Shown here: positions 7,727 to 14,879 of the stretch, one piece after another
Numbering within the stretch: position 1 is the first letter of the stretch
How the letters are laid out: each line of letters opens with the position of its first letter
DNA from: an uncultured Lachnospiraceae bacterium
Lineage (GTDB): Bacteria > Bacillota > Clostridia > Lachnospirales > Lachnospiraceae
Assembly (NCBI GenBank): GCA_910588815.1
Contig: CAJUQY010000055.1
Span: 1-15,496, forward strand
Direction: 5' to 3'
DNA: 15,496 bases
Notes under the pieces: model-generated
Database searches by the model: none
Told to the model about the DNA's origin: nothing
What the model saw: only the letters and a program-made list of their open reading frames with translations
Translations under genes and position numbers: made by a program

Positions 7727-8392
7727 TTAGTACGGAAGCCCTGTGATCGGGTTGATACCGGCCGACGGCGCGGGTCCGGCCTGGTAGGCCTGCGGCGCCT
7801 GCCCGTAGGTCTGCGTCTGATAGGCCGGCGTCTGAGGGGGTTGTGCGGGTGTACCGAAAGCCTGCGCGGCAGTCGGCGCACTTCCGCCGAGGGGCTCCCC
7901 GTCCCGGCGCTTCATGACTGGGCCAAGACTGCATCCGATCCCTTTTTTGGCCCCATACAGATATGGGTAGAACTCCACGTTCACAAAGGCGTAAATACCG
8001 CTGTAGATTTCCGACTGGTTGATAATGGGGCTTCCCTGCGCGTCTACTACTTCCGGGGGGCGGTCCACCTTTTCGCTGGCCGTGAAGACCCAGTGACCTT
8101 TACACTCTGCCCCGAAAGGCATCCCATCTGAGGGCCGTACCCCGTCTCCGTCATAGATCGGGACCGGCACGATCGGCGGGCACTGCCCATTCCATTTGCC
8201 CGTGATTCCTTTTTGCTTTGCTGCCTCAATGGCCGCATCAATCCGGGCCTTCGTGGCCGCATCTGTTTTCGGCACCAGCACCGTCACAGAATATTTTTCT
8301 TCATCGCCTGGCTTAAAAGCATAGGGCTTAAAAAGATGCACATACGACAGCCTCACCTCGCCCGTCGTCACGTTCGTTGCTTCTCCAATCAT
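7727..8392 (-). CDS. DUF2815 family protein, probable ssDNA-binding protein
   Basis: The 221-aa product matches my recollection of DUF2815: a compact beta-rich N-terminal domain (residues 1 to about 165, with EVRLSYVHLFKPYAF and the NQSEIYSGIYAFVNVEFYPY segment) and a disordered tail rich in Ala, Pro, Gln and Tyr ending in GLPY. The family is thought to act like phage T7 gp2.5-type single-stranded DNA-binding proteins, which would fit its place between the nuclease-like DUF2800 and the polymerase. The start at 8392 overlaps the DUF2800 stop as ATGA, so translation is coupled, and AAGGAGG lies 8 nt upstream. The ssDNA-binding role is inferred from family and context, not visible in motifs. Confidence 0.88.
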   Translation of the reverse strand: MIGEATNVTTGEVRLSYVHLFKPYAFKPGDEEKYSVTVLVPKTDAATKARIDAAIEAAKQKGITGKWNGQCPPIVPVPIYDGDGVRPSDGMPFGAECKGHWVFTASEKVDRPPEVVDAQGSPIINQSEIYSGIYAFVNVEFYPYLYGAKKGIGCSLGPVMKRRDGEPLGGSAPTAAQAFGTPAQPPQTPAYQTQTYGQAPQAYQAGPAPSAGINPITGLPY

Positions 8393-9627
8393 TTCTTATC
8401 CTCCTTGTCAACAGCACGGTTAATATCATTATTGATATCGTTATTTTTATCCATAATTCCAGAAAACGCTTCTTCTGCGGACGCTTTACTGGTAATCGCC
8501 TCCCTCTTGTCCGACTCCGGGACCAGCGCCGGCTTCCCCGGCTGCTTCACGACCAGGGAGCCCACCATCTCGGCAAAGGGCTTCTTCCCGACCGCCTTCT
8601 CCACCTGGGCCAGGGTGAGGGGCTTCCGCTCCCAAAGGATCTCCTCCGCAATCCCGCCCTGCTTCAGGGCCTCAAAGGCGGCGTCCATGTCCGTGAAGGC
8701 CCTCTGGCTCCGCCCCTCCACGGCCTTCCATCCGGGCACTTCCCGCCCGGCCAGGCATTCAGAGAGGGCTAAATCTTTGAGATCCGAGAGCCACTTCGCC
8801 ACGTCCTCCCCCTGCCGGAGGTACTCCCCCATCTCCGCATTGCTGATGAGCGGTGGCTTCTTCCCCACCTGAAAGGCGAGGCGGATGTTCCAGTCGGCCC
8901 GCGCCCGGCAGTGCGCTTTCGCCCGGCAGAACCGGCAGGTCTCGGCCCCGGGGGCAAATTCTCCTTCCCCCTTCATGGCAAGGGCCGCCCGTTCTTTCAC
9001 ATAAGTGCCGAACTCCAGGAGCTCGCCAAGCGTGCATGACCATTCGGAGTTGCTATCAGGAAGCCTCGGCTGTACAATGCTCAGGCGCACGGAGTCGACC
9101 GGATAAAGAATCTTATACGCCTCGTAAGCTCCCAACGCGTAAAGCATAAGCTGGGGGTTCTTTTCCGCGGATACTGGCACGCCCTTCCCGTATTTGAAAT
9201 CGATCACGTGGAGCTGCCGGCCAGAGATCATGGTACAGTCTGCCGTCCCGAATCCTTCCGGGACATAGGCGGTGAGATCCCACCGTCTCTCGATGTCCAC
9301 GTGGGGCTCCGATGGATAAGCAAGGGCTACAGACCGCACGTAATCCAGATATTCCTCTGTATGCCCGTCCATCTCGTCCTTCCAAAGTTCCTGTTTTTTT
9401 AGTTTATTCACTGCCCGCGTAAACTTCGCCCTGCCGAAATCCACGGTGAAGAAATAATGGCGCAGCTTAAGTTCCGCCAGCTCATGGGCCAGGGTCCCTT
9501 CCCTGGCCGCCTCGGAAGTGGTATCCGGAAACTGTTCCTCCAGCCTGGCGCTTGGAGTGCAGGCCAGCCACCGGTGGGCGCTGGAAGCGCTCAACAGGGC
9601 ATGGGCCCGCTCCGCATGGCCGCTCAT
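8389..9627 (-). CDS. DUF2800 family protein, RecB/Cas4-like PD-(D/E)XK nuclease
   Basis: The 412-aa protein has a Cas4/RecB-like nuclease layout: REGTLAHELAE with H48, GTADCTMI with D130, VIDFKYGKG with D143 and K145, and NPQLMLYALGA with Q159. A CRFCRAKAHC cluster (C231, C234, C240) plus the early C23 could hold an iron-sulfur cluster, as in Cas4 and AddB. All catalytic residues appear intact. The C-terminal tail is polar, with a small DINNDIN repeat. The start ATG overlaps the preceding stop (ATGA at 9624-9627) and has only a weak GGGGG upstream, so it probably relies on translational coupling. Its place before the ssDNA-binding protein suggests DNA end processing or recombination during replication. 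Confidence 0.9.
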   Translation of the reverse strand: MSGHAERAHALLSASSAHRWLACTPSARLEEQFPDTTSEAAREGTLAHELAELKLRHYFFTVDFGRAKFTRAVNKLKKQELWKDEMDGHTEEYLDYVRSVALAYPSEPHVDIERRWDLTAYVPEGFGTADCTMISGRQLHVIDFKYGKGVPVSAEKNPQLMLYALGAYEAYKILYPVDSVRLSIVQPRLPDSNSEWSCTLGELLEFGTYVKERAALAMKGEGEFAPGAETCRFCRAKAHCRARADWNIRLAFQVGKKPPLISNAEMGEYLRQGEDVAKWLSDLKDLALSECLAGREVPGWKAVEGRSQRAFTDMDAAFEALKQGGIAEEILWERKPLTLAQVEKAVGKKPFAEMVGSLVVKQPGKPALVPESDKREAITSKASAEEAFSGIMDKNNDINNDINRAVDKEDKK

Positions 9628-10016
9628 ATCGGCGCCCCCATCGTGCGGAGCGCTGTGGCGAACTCCCCGTACCTTGCCGCGGGAAGCTCCGGCAGGGATG
9701 CCACCCCGAAGCCCGTGAGGAGCTGCTGCAGCTCCGCTTGTCTCCCGGAGTCCATCAAGGTGATGGCCGCCTTTGCCAGGTCCTCCTGAGTGTAGGATGC
9801 GGCCGTCGTGGGGACGCCGGCATTCTGTACGGGGGCACCCGGCGCGGTAGGTGCGCCCGGCGCATTCGGTGTAACGGGTACATTCGGTACCGCAGGGGCG
9901 GCCGGCGCTCTCCCCTGCGCGGGGGCAGCCGTCCCGGCCGCTCCGCTCCTGCCAAGCAGGGTTTCCGCAAACTGAACCAGTTCCTCATAACTCTTGCATG
10001 TGATCGTGATCTCCAT
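9624..10016 (-). CDS. Phage protein with Ala/Pro linker, partner of DUF2800
   Basis: The 130-aa product has a short N-terminal region (EITITCKSYEELVQFAETLL), a low-complexity Ala/Pro/Val/Asn linker at about 25-72, and a compact C-terminal helix bundle (YTQEDLAKAAITLMD, then LLTGFGVASLPELP, then YGEFATALRTMG). I recall similar proteins directly upstream of DUF2800 in clostridial phages, but none with a known role. The two-domain plus flexible linker layout suggests an adaptor. The start follows AAGGAGG at a 6-nt spacing and the stop overlaps the DUF2800 start. Confidence 0.8.
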   Translation of the reverse strand: MEITITCKSYEELVQFAETLLGRSGAAGTAAPAQGRAPAAPAVPNVPVTPNAPGAPTAPGAPVQNAGVPTTAASYTQEDLAKAAITLMDSGRQAELQQLLTGFGVASLPELPAARYGEFATALRTMGAPI

Positions 10017-10073
10017 CTTGTCCTCCTTAAAAATTTATGGTATAGTGATGCTATCAGTGTTTTTCTGAGCCCA

Positions 10074-10238
10074 CTAGGCAGTTCCCGCTGCCAGGACTCT
10101 TTTTCTTTTTGATTCCCATTCCATGGCCTCCGCATCCACGTCACCGTTGCCGAGGATGATGTCGATCCCCCATTTTTCATGGTAAATATAGATATCATCC
10201 AGGGTCATGGCATCGTAAAATTCATTCTTGACCTTCAC
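10074..10238 (-). CDS. Small 54-aa phage protein with GTG start
   Basis: A short frame starts with GTG at 10238, preceded by AAAGGAGGTGA with good spacing, and ends at TAG. It reads MKVKNEFYDAMTLDDIYIYH, then EKWGIDIILGNGDVDAEAME and a basic tail. The mix of hydrophobic and acidic residues with a clear ribosome binding site argues for a real gene, and it fills an otherwise empty gap in the operon. The role is unknown. Longer readings in the neighbouring frame lack a ribosome binding site and run into the next gene out of frame. Confidence 0.65.
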   Translation of the reverse strand: MKVKNEFYDAMTLDDIYIYHEKWGIDIILGNGDVDAEAMEWESKRKRVLAAGTA

Positions 10239-10244
10239 TGTTTC

Positions 10245-11774
10245 TCACCTCCTTTCACCGCCTTGTGCATCCTCCCAATCGCAAATTTCTTTCTCGTCAA
10301 ATTCCTTCTTTTCCACCAGGAGACACAAGGCGTCAACAAGTATTTTCTGTTTCCGCAGGGTAAACTCCGGCATCCCTCCTACTTCCTGATATGCCTTTAA
10401 ATCTGCCTCGCACTTTCGCAGCTGCTCCTTTACGTCGGCCAGGGTGTAGTGGTCCGGATCCTCTACGATTTCCGGATCCTGGGCTTCCAGGTTCTCCGGC
10501 TCCTCCCGCTCGTCCCTTGCCTCTGCCAGCCCCTGCACCGGATCGTCTTTCGGCTCGTCCTCAATCTCTCTAAAATCGGCGTCTATGATCTCCGGCTCCT
10601 TAGGCTGCTGCAGCTCCTGGGACTTGGCCTTCTTTTCTGCCTTCTTGGCCTCGGCTTCCTGCTTCCGTTTTTCCTCCTGCTGCTTAATAAGGTCCCGGAC
10701 GTTTTTCTGCGCTCCATTGGACCGTTCTACAAAGTCGACTTTCTTTTTCTCCGCCTCCTGGATTTCCTTAAATCTTTTCGCAAGCTGCGCCCAGGTAATC
10801 TCTCGCTTATAATTAAGCCGGACTCCCCTTGCGCTTCCCTGGTAATCTTTAAGGCCGTATGATCCGCCACCGCCGCCCGCGTTTCTGAATCTCGCTTTTA
10901 AGTCGTCGGCGCTTATGTTGCCTGTGGCCTTAATCCCGATCCAATCGTAGAAGGCCCTAATATCTCTTTCAGAAGGTTCCGGCCGTCTGGCCTCCGCCTC
11001 CTTCTGTCGTTTCCGCTCCTCCTCCTGGATCTTTTTTCGCTCATCTTCGTCCTGCTTCTTTGCGACGTCGCAACGGTTAAAGCAAGTTTTATTCTGACAA
11101 TGAAGGCAGCAGGGGTCCGGCTCGTGGTCTCCTTCCCGTACTGATGCCAGCTCCGGGTGTAGTAACTGGCATTCGTCTTTGTAAAGGCCGTATTGTATAT
11201 TTTTCTTCCATTGCTCGTTGTTTAAAGGGTCGCAAGGGAACGGATTGCCGCAGGGCGCGGTCCGGCACTGCCTGGGCTCCTGCCTTATGGCGCACTCCCT
11301 ACAACAAGAAAAACAATCGTATTTTCCGTCGCCGCATCCTGGTATTGTAAGCAGGGAACCTTCCGGCCGTACTGTCCGGGGTACTCCGTAAAAAGATAGC
11401 TGCTCCTTTTCTCTCTTGGCTGCCTTCACGGCCCGTATCTCCCGGACCGTCGTTTCCTGCGTTACCTTTTCCAGCTCCTCGTCGGGCAAACCTAACATTT
11501 CCTGTAATTTGCTTACGCCCATCCCGATGTACTTCTCAGCCATATGTTCGCCGTCGTCAATGGAAAAGCGGGCGTTTATGGCCATAAAGCGTGAAGCGCT
11601 GGAAGTACTCAGGCCGTATTCGCCCTTTGCGAAATCCCAGATGCTTTTGTAACCGTCCTCCGTGAAGAGCGTGTTCTTGCTGATCTGCCGCAGGAAGTAA
11701 CCGACCATGAAGAAGTCCTCGGCGGCGTTGTTCAAATGGTCCCGTATGCTGGTTTTCAAATCCTGGTACCCCAT
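10245..11774 (-). CDS. Large Cys-rich phage protein of unknown function
   Basis: The 509-aa protein starts at ATG 11774, with GAGGAGG 8 nt upstream; the 47 residues in frame before it are a non-native Arg-rich reading. The N-terminal 110 residues are helical (IRDHLNNAAEDFFMVGYFLRQ, then GYKSIWDFAKGEYGLSTSSASRFM) and resemble an HTH-type DNA-binding or DUF3102-like domain. The middle has two cysteine clusters (CGDGKYDCFSCCREC to C-rich PCGNPFPC, and CCLHCQNKTCFNRC), likely metal sites. A charged coiled coil follows (DEDERKKIQEEERKRQKEAE), then a basic patch, and finally an acidic tail. It occupies the position after the regulators and before the recombination genes. A role in replication initiation or partition is possible, but unproven. 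Confidence 0.8.
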   Translation of the reverse strand: MGYQDLKTSIRDHLNNAAEDFFMVGYFLRQISKNTLFTEDGYKSIWDFAKGEYGLSTSSASRFMAINARFSIDDGEHMAEKYIGMGVSKLQEMLGLPDEELEKVTQETTVREIRAVKAAKREKEQLSFYGVPRTVRPEGSLLTIPGCGDGKYDCFSCCRECAIRQEPRQCRTAPCGNPFPCDPLNNEQWKKNIQYGLYKDECQLLHPELASVREGDHEPDPCCLHCQNKTCFNRCDVAKKQDEDERKKIQEEERKRQKEAEARRPEPSERDIRAFYDWIGIKATGNISADDLKARFRNAGGGGGSYGLKDYQGSARGVRLNYKREITWAQLAKRFKEIQEAEKKKVDFVERSNGAQKNVRDLIKQQEEKRKQEAEAKKAEKKAKSQELQQPKEPEIIDADFREIEDEPKDDPVQGLAEARDEREEPENLEAQDPEIVEDPDHYTLADVKEQLRKCEADLKAYQEVGGMPEFTLRKQKILVDALCLLVEKKEFDEKEICDWEDAQGGERR

Positions 11775-11787
11775 CTGTGTCTCCTCC

Positions 11788-12225
11788 TCAGCCAAACCTG
11801 ACATACGCGACATTCTCATTCCCAAACGAGGCAATCTCCCCGTTCGCCAGCGTGATCTCAATCCCCTGCCGTCCGTCGTCCAGCTCTTTGACGACCAGCC
11901 CATAGGCGCGCTCACAATCGAGCTCCATCACTTCCCGGACCTTCACTTTGCCGAACACGGTCCGGTCCCTGTACATCCCGACGGTGACGGCAGCGCCTTT
12001 CTCCCTCCGGTCCTCGATCCAGATGTTCTCCGAACGTCCGTCATCGTAATTCAGTTCCAGACGGTCGTACAGGTCGCAGATGCTGGCGTTGGATCCTGGC
12101 TCTATCGACCGGAAGATCGGGTACCCGGCCGAGTTCTTAGATTCAGGGTCCAGTTCGTAATCTCCCGGGAAGAGCCGGTTTGCCAGCTTCCAGGCGTCAA
12201 TCTCCGTCTTGACTTTCATATACAT
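11788..12225 (-). CDS. Phage hypothetical protein, 145 aa
   Basis: The protein begins MYMKVKTEIDAWKLANRLFP and continues with GYPIFRS, ICDLYDRLELNYDDG and ENIWIE. I associate this pattern with a common but unnamed family in clostridial phages. It appears soluble, mostly beta with an N-terminal helix, and has no catalytic motif I can name. ATG at 12225 has GGGGAGG 5 nt upstream; an in-frame ATG two codons later is an alternative. It overlaps the upstream 56-aa gene by 10 nt and ends 13 bp before the Cys-rich gene. Confidence 0.8.
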   Translation of the reverse strand: MYMKVKTEIDAWKLANRLFPGDYELDPESKNSAGYPIFRSIEPGSNASICDLYDRLELNYDDGRSENIWIEDRREKGAAVTVGMYRDRTVFGKVKVREVMELDCERAYGLVVKELDDGRQGIEITLANGEIASFGNENVAYVRFG

Positions 12226-12386
12226 GTTTTCCTCCCCTCTGCCAGCATCGCCCTGGCCTGTATCAGATGCACTTGTGTTTCCGCCAAGCCCTTATTCTTC
12301 CACCCTTCCTGCTTCCGGAGCCGGTACAGCTCTTCGATCAGCGCGTCCAGGTGCTCCCGCATGGTTTTTCTCTTATCCAGTGCCAT
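12216..12386 (-). CDS. Small helical phage protein, 56 aa
   Basis: A short frame from ATG 12386 encodes MALDKRKTMREHLDALIEEL, then YRLRKQEGWKNKGLAETQ and a final helix. It is predicted to be almost entirely helical and charged. The ribosome binding site is GAGGAGAG just before the ATG. It overlaps the upstream HTH gene by 14 nt and the downstream 145-aa gene by 10 nt, which makes it a bridging cistron in a translationally coupled set. Function unknown. Confidence 0.7.
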   Translation of the reverse strand: MALDKRKTMREHLDALIEELYRLRKQEGWKNKGLAETQVHLIQARAMLAEGRKTCI

Positions 12387-12573
12387 CTTCTCTCCTCTCT
12401 ACTCCGAGGTGCTTGTCCAGCTTGGACCTATATATGTGGTATTGCCAATGACCGCCCTTCCGCTTCGGCGGGACCACGCTGCCAAGATCCCACACCCCTC
12501 TCTTCATATGCTCCCTCACGCCCTGGGGCGACGTCCCTAAAAGCTTCGCCGCCTCCGGCAGGGGAACCCTCAT
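12373..12573 (-). CDS. Small HTH DNA-binding protein
   Basis: The 66-aa protein (or 73 aa from GTG 12594) contains a helix-turn-helix of the excisionase/MerR-like kind: VPLPEAAKLLGTSPQGVREH followed by MKRGVWDLG and a wing-like basic segment (PPKRKGGHWQYHIYRSKLDK). ATG at 12573 has a GGGGG stretch at a suitable distance, and the GTG has only AGAGGGG directly against it, so the shorter form is preferred. As the second gene after the Cro-like protein it could be an excisionase or an early activator. The sequence does not decide between them. Confidence 0.75.
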   Translation of the reverse strand: MRVPLPEAAKLLGTSPQGVREHMKRGVWDLGSVVPPKRKGGHWQYHIYRSKLDKHLGVERREDGTG

Positions 12574-12619
12574 GCCTGCCCCCACTTCCCTCACCCCCTC
12601 TCATTTCATGCCGAACTGG

Positions 12620-12877
12620 TTATTCACGCTGTCTTTCATCACTTTTTTCTTTAGTTTGTGAATTTAATTCACTATTCTCTGCAAAAAAAATTTTGTCTCG
12701 GCCATCCCTATCAAGCTGCAGTACCTTGGATAATGCACATATCTCAGAAAGTTTAAAGTCTCCTGTTTTCATACGATTATACAAGGTTTCCCTCAGTATT
12801 CCTGATTTTTCAGCAACTGCAACAATAGTCATGCCAGAATTTCCAATACAGTCCTTTAAAGCACTTATATCCGTCAT
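12620..12877 (-). CDS. Cro-like HTH regulator, first gene of the early operon
   Basis: The 85-aa protein has an N-terminal HTH (MTDISALKDCIGNSGMTIVA, then AEKSGILRETLYNRMKTGDF, then LSEICALSKVLQLD) followed by the RDKIFFAEN segment frequent in small clostridial phage regulators. Its C-terminal end is a polar tail. The start at 12877 is set by AAGGAGGTGTAAG; a longer in-frame reading to 12934 would run through the promoter. It is transcribed away from the repressor by the promoter at 12906-12934, so the natural reading is a Cro-type regulator that counteracts the repressor for the same operators. Confidence 0.85.
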   Translation of the reverse strand: MTDISALKDCIGNSGMTIVAVAEKSGILRETLYNRMKTGDFKLSEICALSKVLQLDRDGRDKIFFAENSELNSQTKEKSDERQRE

Positions 12878-12888
12878 CTTACACCTCC

Positions 12889-12967
12889 TTTGTTGATTTA
12901 CATTCACTATATCACTGTGGTGAATTTCTGTCAACAGTTTTTCTCATTTTTGTTGATTTCTTTTCAC
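12889..12967. promoter_or_regulatory. Three-site operator of the lysogeny switch
   Basis: Three copies of TGTTGA-N6-TTCAC are present: plus strand 12891-12907, minus strand 12936-12920, and plus strand 12951-12967. The two plus-strand copies extend to TTTGTTGATTT-N3-TTCAC. Each has imperfect dyad symmetry (GTnnA-N6-TnnAC), as expected for a dimeric HTH protein. One site lies between the early promoter and the Cro-like gene, one on the early -35 box and one on the repressor -35 box. Confidence 0.7.
12906..12934 (-). promoter_or_regulatory. Early (Cro-side) sigma-A promoter
   Basis: On the minus strand TTGACA, a 17-nt spacer and TATAGT form a near-consensus promoter pointing into the Cro-like gene. 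An inverted repeat ATTCAC-N12-GTGAAT (12902-12925) overlaps its spacer and -10 box, and one operator copy overlaps the -35 box, so bound repressor would block it. Confidence 0.85.
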
Positions 12968-12981
12968 GCATATGTTATTAT
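12953..12981 (+). promoter_or_regulatory. Repressor maintenance promoter
   Basis: On the plus strand TTGATT, a 17-nt spacer and TATTAT, with TGT just before the -10 (extended -10), point into the repressor gene 26 bp further on. The -35 box lies inside an operator copy, which suggests autoregulation. Confidence 0.8.
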
Positions 12982-13006
12982 GGACACAGGAGAAAGGCGG
13001 GATAAA

Positions 13007-13624
13007 ATGCTAAAATTATATTATAACATAAAAAAACTGCGAGAAGAAAAGGGGCTTTCACAGGAAACTTTGGCTAAATTGACAGGTTATACTGATCGAT
13101 CTTCGATTACAAAAATTGAAAAAGGATTGGTCGACTTACAACAGTCTAAAATAGAATTATTCGCTAAAGCTCTTGGAACTACGTCTCGTGAATTAGTAGG
13201 CTGGGACGATGAACCCGTCCAAAAGAAAAAAGGTGTCGTCATCAATGTCCTTGGCCGAGTGGCCGCCGGCATCCCGATCGAAGCCGTAGAGGAGGTCATT
13301 GACACAGAAGAGATCACGGAGGAAATGGCACGGACAGGAACCTTCTTCGGGCTCCAGATCCATGGAGACAGCATGATTCCAAATATCTGCGACGGTGATA
13401 TCGTCATTGTCCGCCAGCAAGAAGATGCAGAGACCGGTGATATTGTTATTGCCACTGTTAATGGAACTGATGCCACTTGCAAGCGTCTCCGCAAATATAA
13501 AGATGGTATTGAGCTAATTGCAAATAATCCTACTTATGAGCCGATGGATTTTTCTAATCAGGAAATCCTGGAAAAACCGGTAAGGATTCTTGGCAAGGTT
13601 GTGGAACTGAGGAGAAAATTCTGA
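13007..13624 (+). CDS. LexA/CI-like self-cleaving repressor (HTH-XRE plus S24 peptidase)
   Basis: The 205-aa repressor keeps the prophage silent. Residues 1-65 form an XRE-type HTH (IKKLREEKGLSQETLAKLTG, then SSITKIEKGLVDL). The S24 peptidase-like domain follows, with the cleavage site Ala87-Gly88 in VAAGIPIEA, nucleophile Ser122 in HGDSMIP and general base Lys159 in ATCKRL. So RecA-stimulated autocleavage and SOS induction are expected. ATG at 13007 begins MLKLYYNIKK; the region in frame upstream is promoter DNA. An AAAGGCGGG stretch serves as a modest ribosome binding site. It is divergent from the Cro-like gene, and the next gene follows after 26 bp, so the two are probably co-expressed in the lysogen. 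Confidence 0.95.
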   Translation: MLKLYYNIKKLREEKGLSQETLAKLTGYTDRSSITKIEKGLVDLQQSKIELFAKALGTTSRELVGWDDEPVQKKKGVVINVLGRVAAGIPIEAVEEVIDTEEITEEMARTGTFFGLQIHGDSMIPNICDGDIVIVRQQEDAETGDIVIATVNGTDATCKRLRKYKDGIELIANNPTYEPMDFSNQEILEKPVRILGKVVELRRKF

Positions 13625-13650
13625 TATAAGAAAAAAAGGAGAAAGAACAT

Positions 13651-14598
13651 ATGGGATTTCTAAATAAAGTATTCAAAAAATCGTTTGACATTATACCCGA
13701 ACAGACCTTTAAACATAACGTATATGAAACCGAAATATCTCAATATTCATCTTTGCCCAGATTCTACTACATCGAAGGTAAAAGATACGATATTGATTCT
13801 CCCGAAAGTGTTTCAGAAATACCAATTTGTAAAACTGAATTTAAAATAAATGGAGAATTATGGGGAATTGACACCATACTCCGCGAACATGTAAATCGAT
13901 ATTATTCACAGATACCTGAACCTTTAAAGGCCGCATGTTATCCTAAAATTTCTGATATCGAATGGAGCGGATTAAAAGTAGAATCTTCTGCTGAGAAAAC
14001 GGCCGTGCAAAAACAAGCCATGGAACGTGTGGAAAAAGAAGAAAAACTACGATCAATTTCACTAAAAGATATGAAACAATTTGATCTTAAATTTGACCTT
14101 CAGACACCTTTTTATAATAATCAAATGTGCATAATACCAATTAATAAAACTGACAAAATACAGGTTAAAAAAGATCTATCAAGTTTAAATAAATATGTTT
14201 TTCAGGCGTGCTCAGTTGCTAACATAGATAGAAAACTCGAACTCCCTTTGGATGAATTGATCTATAATCCACAAATATTGGATTACGGAACTCCATCTGA
14301 AAGGACAGAATACTATACATTTTTTCAATGTGAACCGTACACCAAAACAGGAAAACTATCTAAATACCCGTTGATATTACACTATGCAACAAAAAACAAA
14401 AACGAATTTCAACCTTCTAAAAACTATTTTGGTTGTATCTACTACATGAAAGATGGTTCTATCGGAAAATGCCTTTTAATATTTTGGAATTACTCCAAAT
14501 GTCACACAATAGAACTATTTAGAAACGGTGCTACCCTTGATTTAAAAAAAGTAGAAGAAAATCAGTGCGGTATTAAAAGCACCCTTTACAAAGCTTAA
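13651..14598 (+). CDS. Unknown AT-rich protein co-transcribed with the repressor
   Basis: The 315-aa protein is not recognised. It is soluble-looking, with no signal peptide or membrane segment, many Lys, Tyr, Asn and Ile residues, and a short charged helix near 115-140 (QKQAMERVEKEEKLRS). A Tyr-rich C-terminal part (NYFGCIYYMKDGSIGKC, then LLIFWNYSKCHTIELF) looks like a beta domain. The ribosome binding site is AAAAGGAG, 9 nt before ATG. Its base composition is clearly more AT-rich than the early genes, which suggests separate acquisition. Position after the repressor and before the integrase is the usual place for genes expressed in the lysogen (lysogenic conversion, superinfection exclusion or anti-phage defence). 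This is inference from location only. Confidence 0.8.
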   Translation: MGFLNKVFKKSFDIIPEQTFKHNVYETEISQYSSLPRFYYIEGKRYDIDSPESVSEIPICKTEFKINGELWGIDTILREHVNRYYSQIPEPLKAACYPKISDIEWSGLKVESSAEKTAVQKQAMERVEKEEKLRSISLKDMKQFDLKFDLQTPFYNNQMCIIPINKTDKIQVKKDLSSLNKYVFQACSVANIDRKLELPLDELIYNPQILDYGTPSERTEYYTFFQCEPYTKTGKLSKYPLILHYATKNKNEFQPSKNYFGCIYYMKDGSIGKCLLIFWNYSKCHTIELFRNGATLDLKKVEENQCGIKSTLYKA

Positions 14599-14620
14599 TT
14601 ATTTCTATATCACCAAATAG

Positions 14621-14654
14621 AAAAACCGCCCCAGTGTTACCAGCACCGGAGCGG
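14621..14654 (-). terminator. Rho-independent terminator, minus strand
   Basis: On the minus strand CCGCTCCGGTG, a 7-nt loop and CACTGGGGCGG form an 11-bp stem (two G-U pairs) followed by TTTTTC. It ends a minus-strand RNA and faces the orphan gene. On the plus strand the stem is followed by CCCGAC, so it would terminate the orphan gene poorly. Confidence 0.75.
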
Positions 14655-14721
14655 CCCGACTAAAATTATTTTCTGTGACGGAAATTCCCGCTACGGTTCC
14701 GCTCTGCGGTACCTTGACAAC
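14621..14721 (-). ncRNA. Candidate small RNA unit, left copy
   Basis: Reading the minus strand, GTTGTCAAGG is followed by a hairpin (GGTACCGC-AGA-GCGGAACC, 14695-14713, one mismatch), an AT-rich linker, and the terminator hairpin at 14621-14654. The same order of parts occurs in the right copy at 15008-15076. No good promoter is visible for this copy; a -10-like TATTAC lies just upstream but lacks a -35. Function unknown; an antitoxin-type role is possible because the toxin gene lies 71 bp away. Confidence 0.4.
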
Positions 14722-14792
14722 GTAATATGCTTACCCAGGGAGCCGTTGGGGTGCTATACCAGTCGCCGGACGAAAGAAAGGGGGCTGGTGCT

Positions 14793-14879
14793 ATGATTAC
14801 ATATGGTGAGCTGTTTTCCTTTGTGATTATGCTTTGCGCCGTGGTAACGCTTGTTATCTACGCAACACGCAAAAAGTAG
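14793..14879 (+). CDS. Putative holin-like (type I) toxin peptide, 28 aa
   Basis: The peptide is MITYGELFSFVIMLCAVVTL plus VIYATRKK: a short N-terminus, one hydrophobic membrane segment (about residues 8-23) and a basic end. This is the form of the putative holin-like toxins (TxpA/BsrG-like, Fst-like) of Firmicutes, which damage the membrane when over-made and are controlled by an antisense RNA. A strong AAAGGGGGC ribosome binding site precedes the ATG. The stop codon lies inside a bidirectional terminator, and an antisense promoter faces it, which matches type I toxin loci found in Bacillus prophages. Too short for routine gene calling. The toxic activity is inferred. Confidence 0.75.
   Translation: MITYGELFSFVIMLCAVVTLVIYATRKK

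Noticed and set aside
9755..10198. 147-aa minus-strand frame across 10017-10198
   Set aside because: It lacks a ribosome binding site and runs out of frame through the 130-aa gene. The 54-aa gene with GTG start explains the region better.
11775..11915. 47-residue N-terminal extension of the 509-aa Cys-rich protein
   Set aside because: It overlaps the 145-aa gene in another frame, is Arg/Trp-rich, and the internal ATG at 11774 has a proper ribosome binding site.
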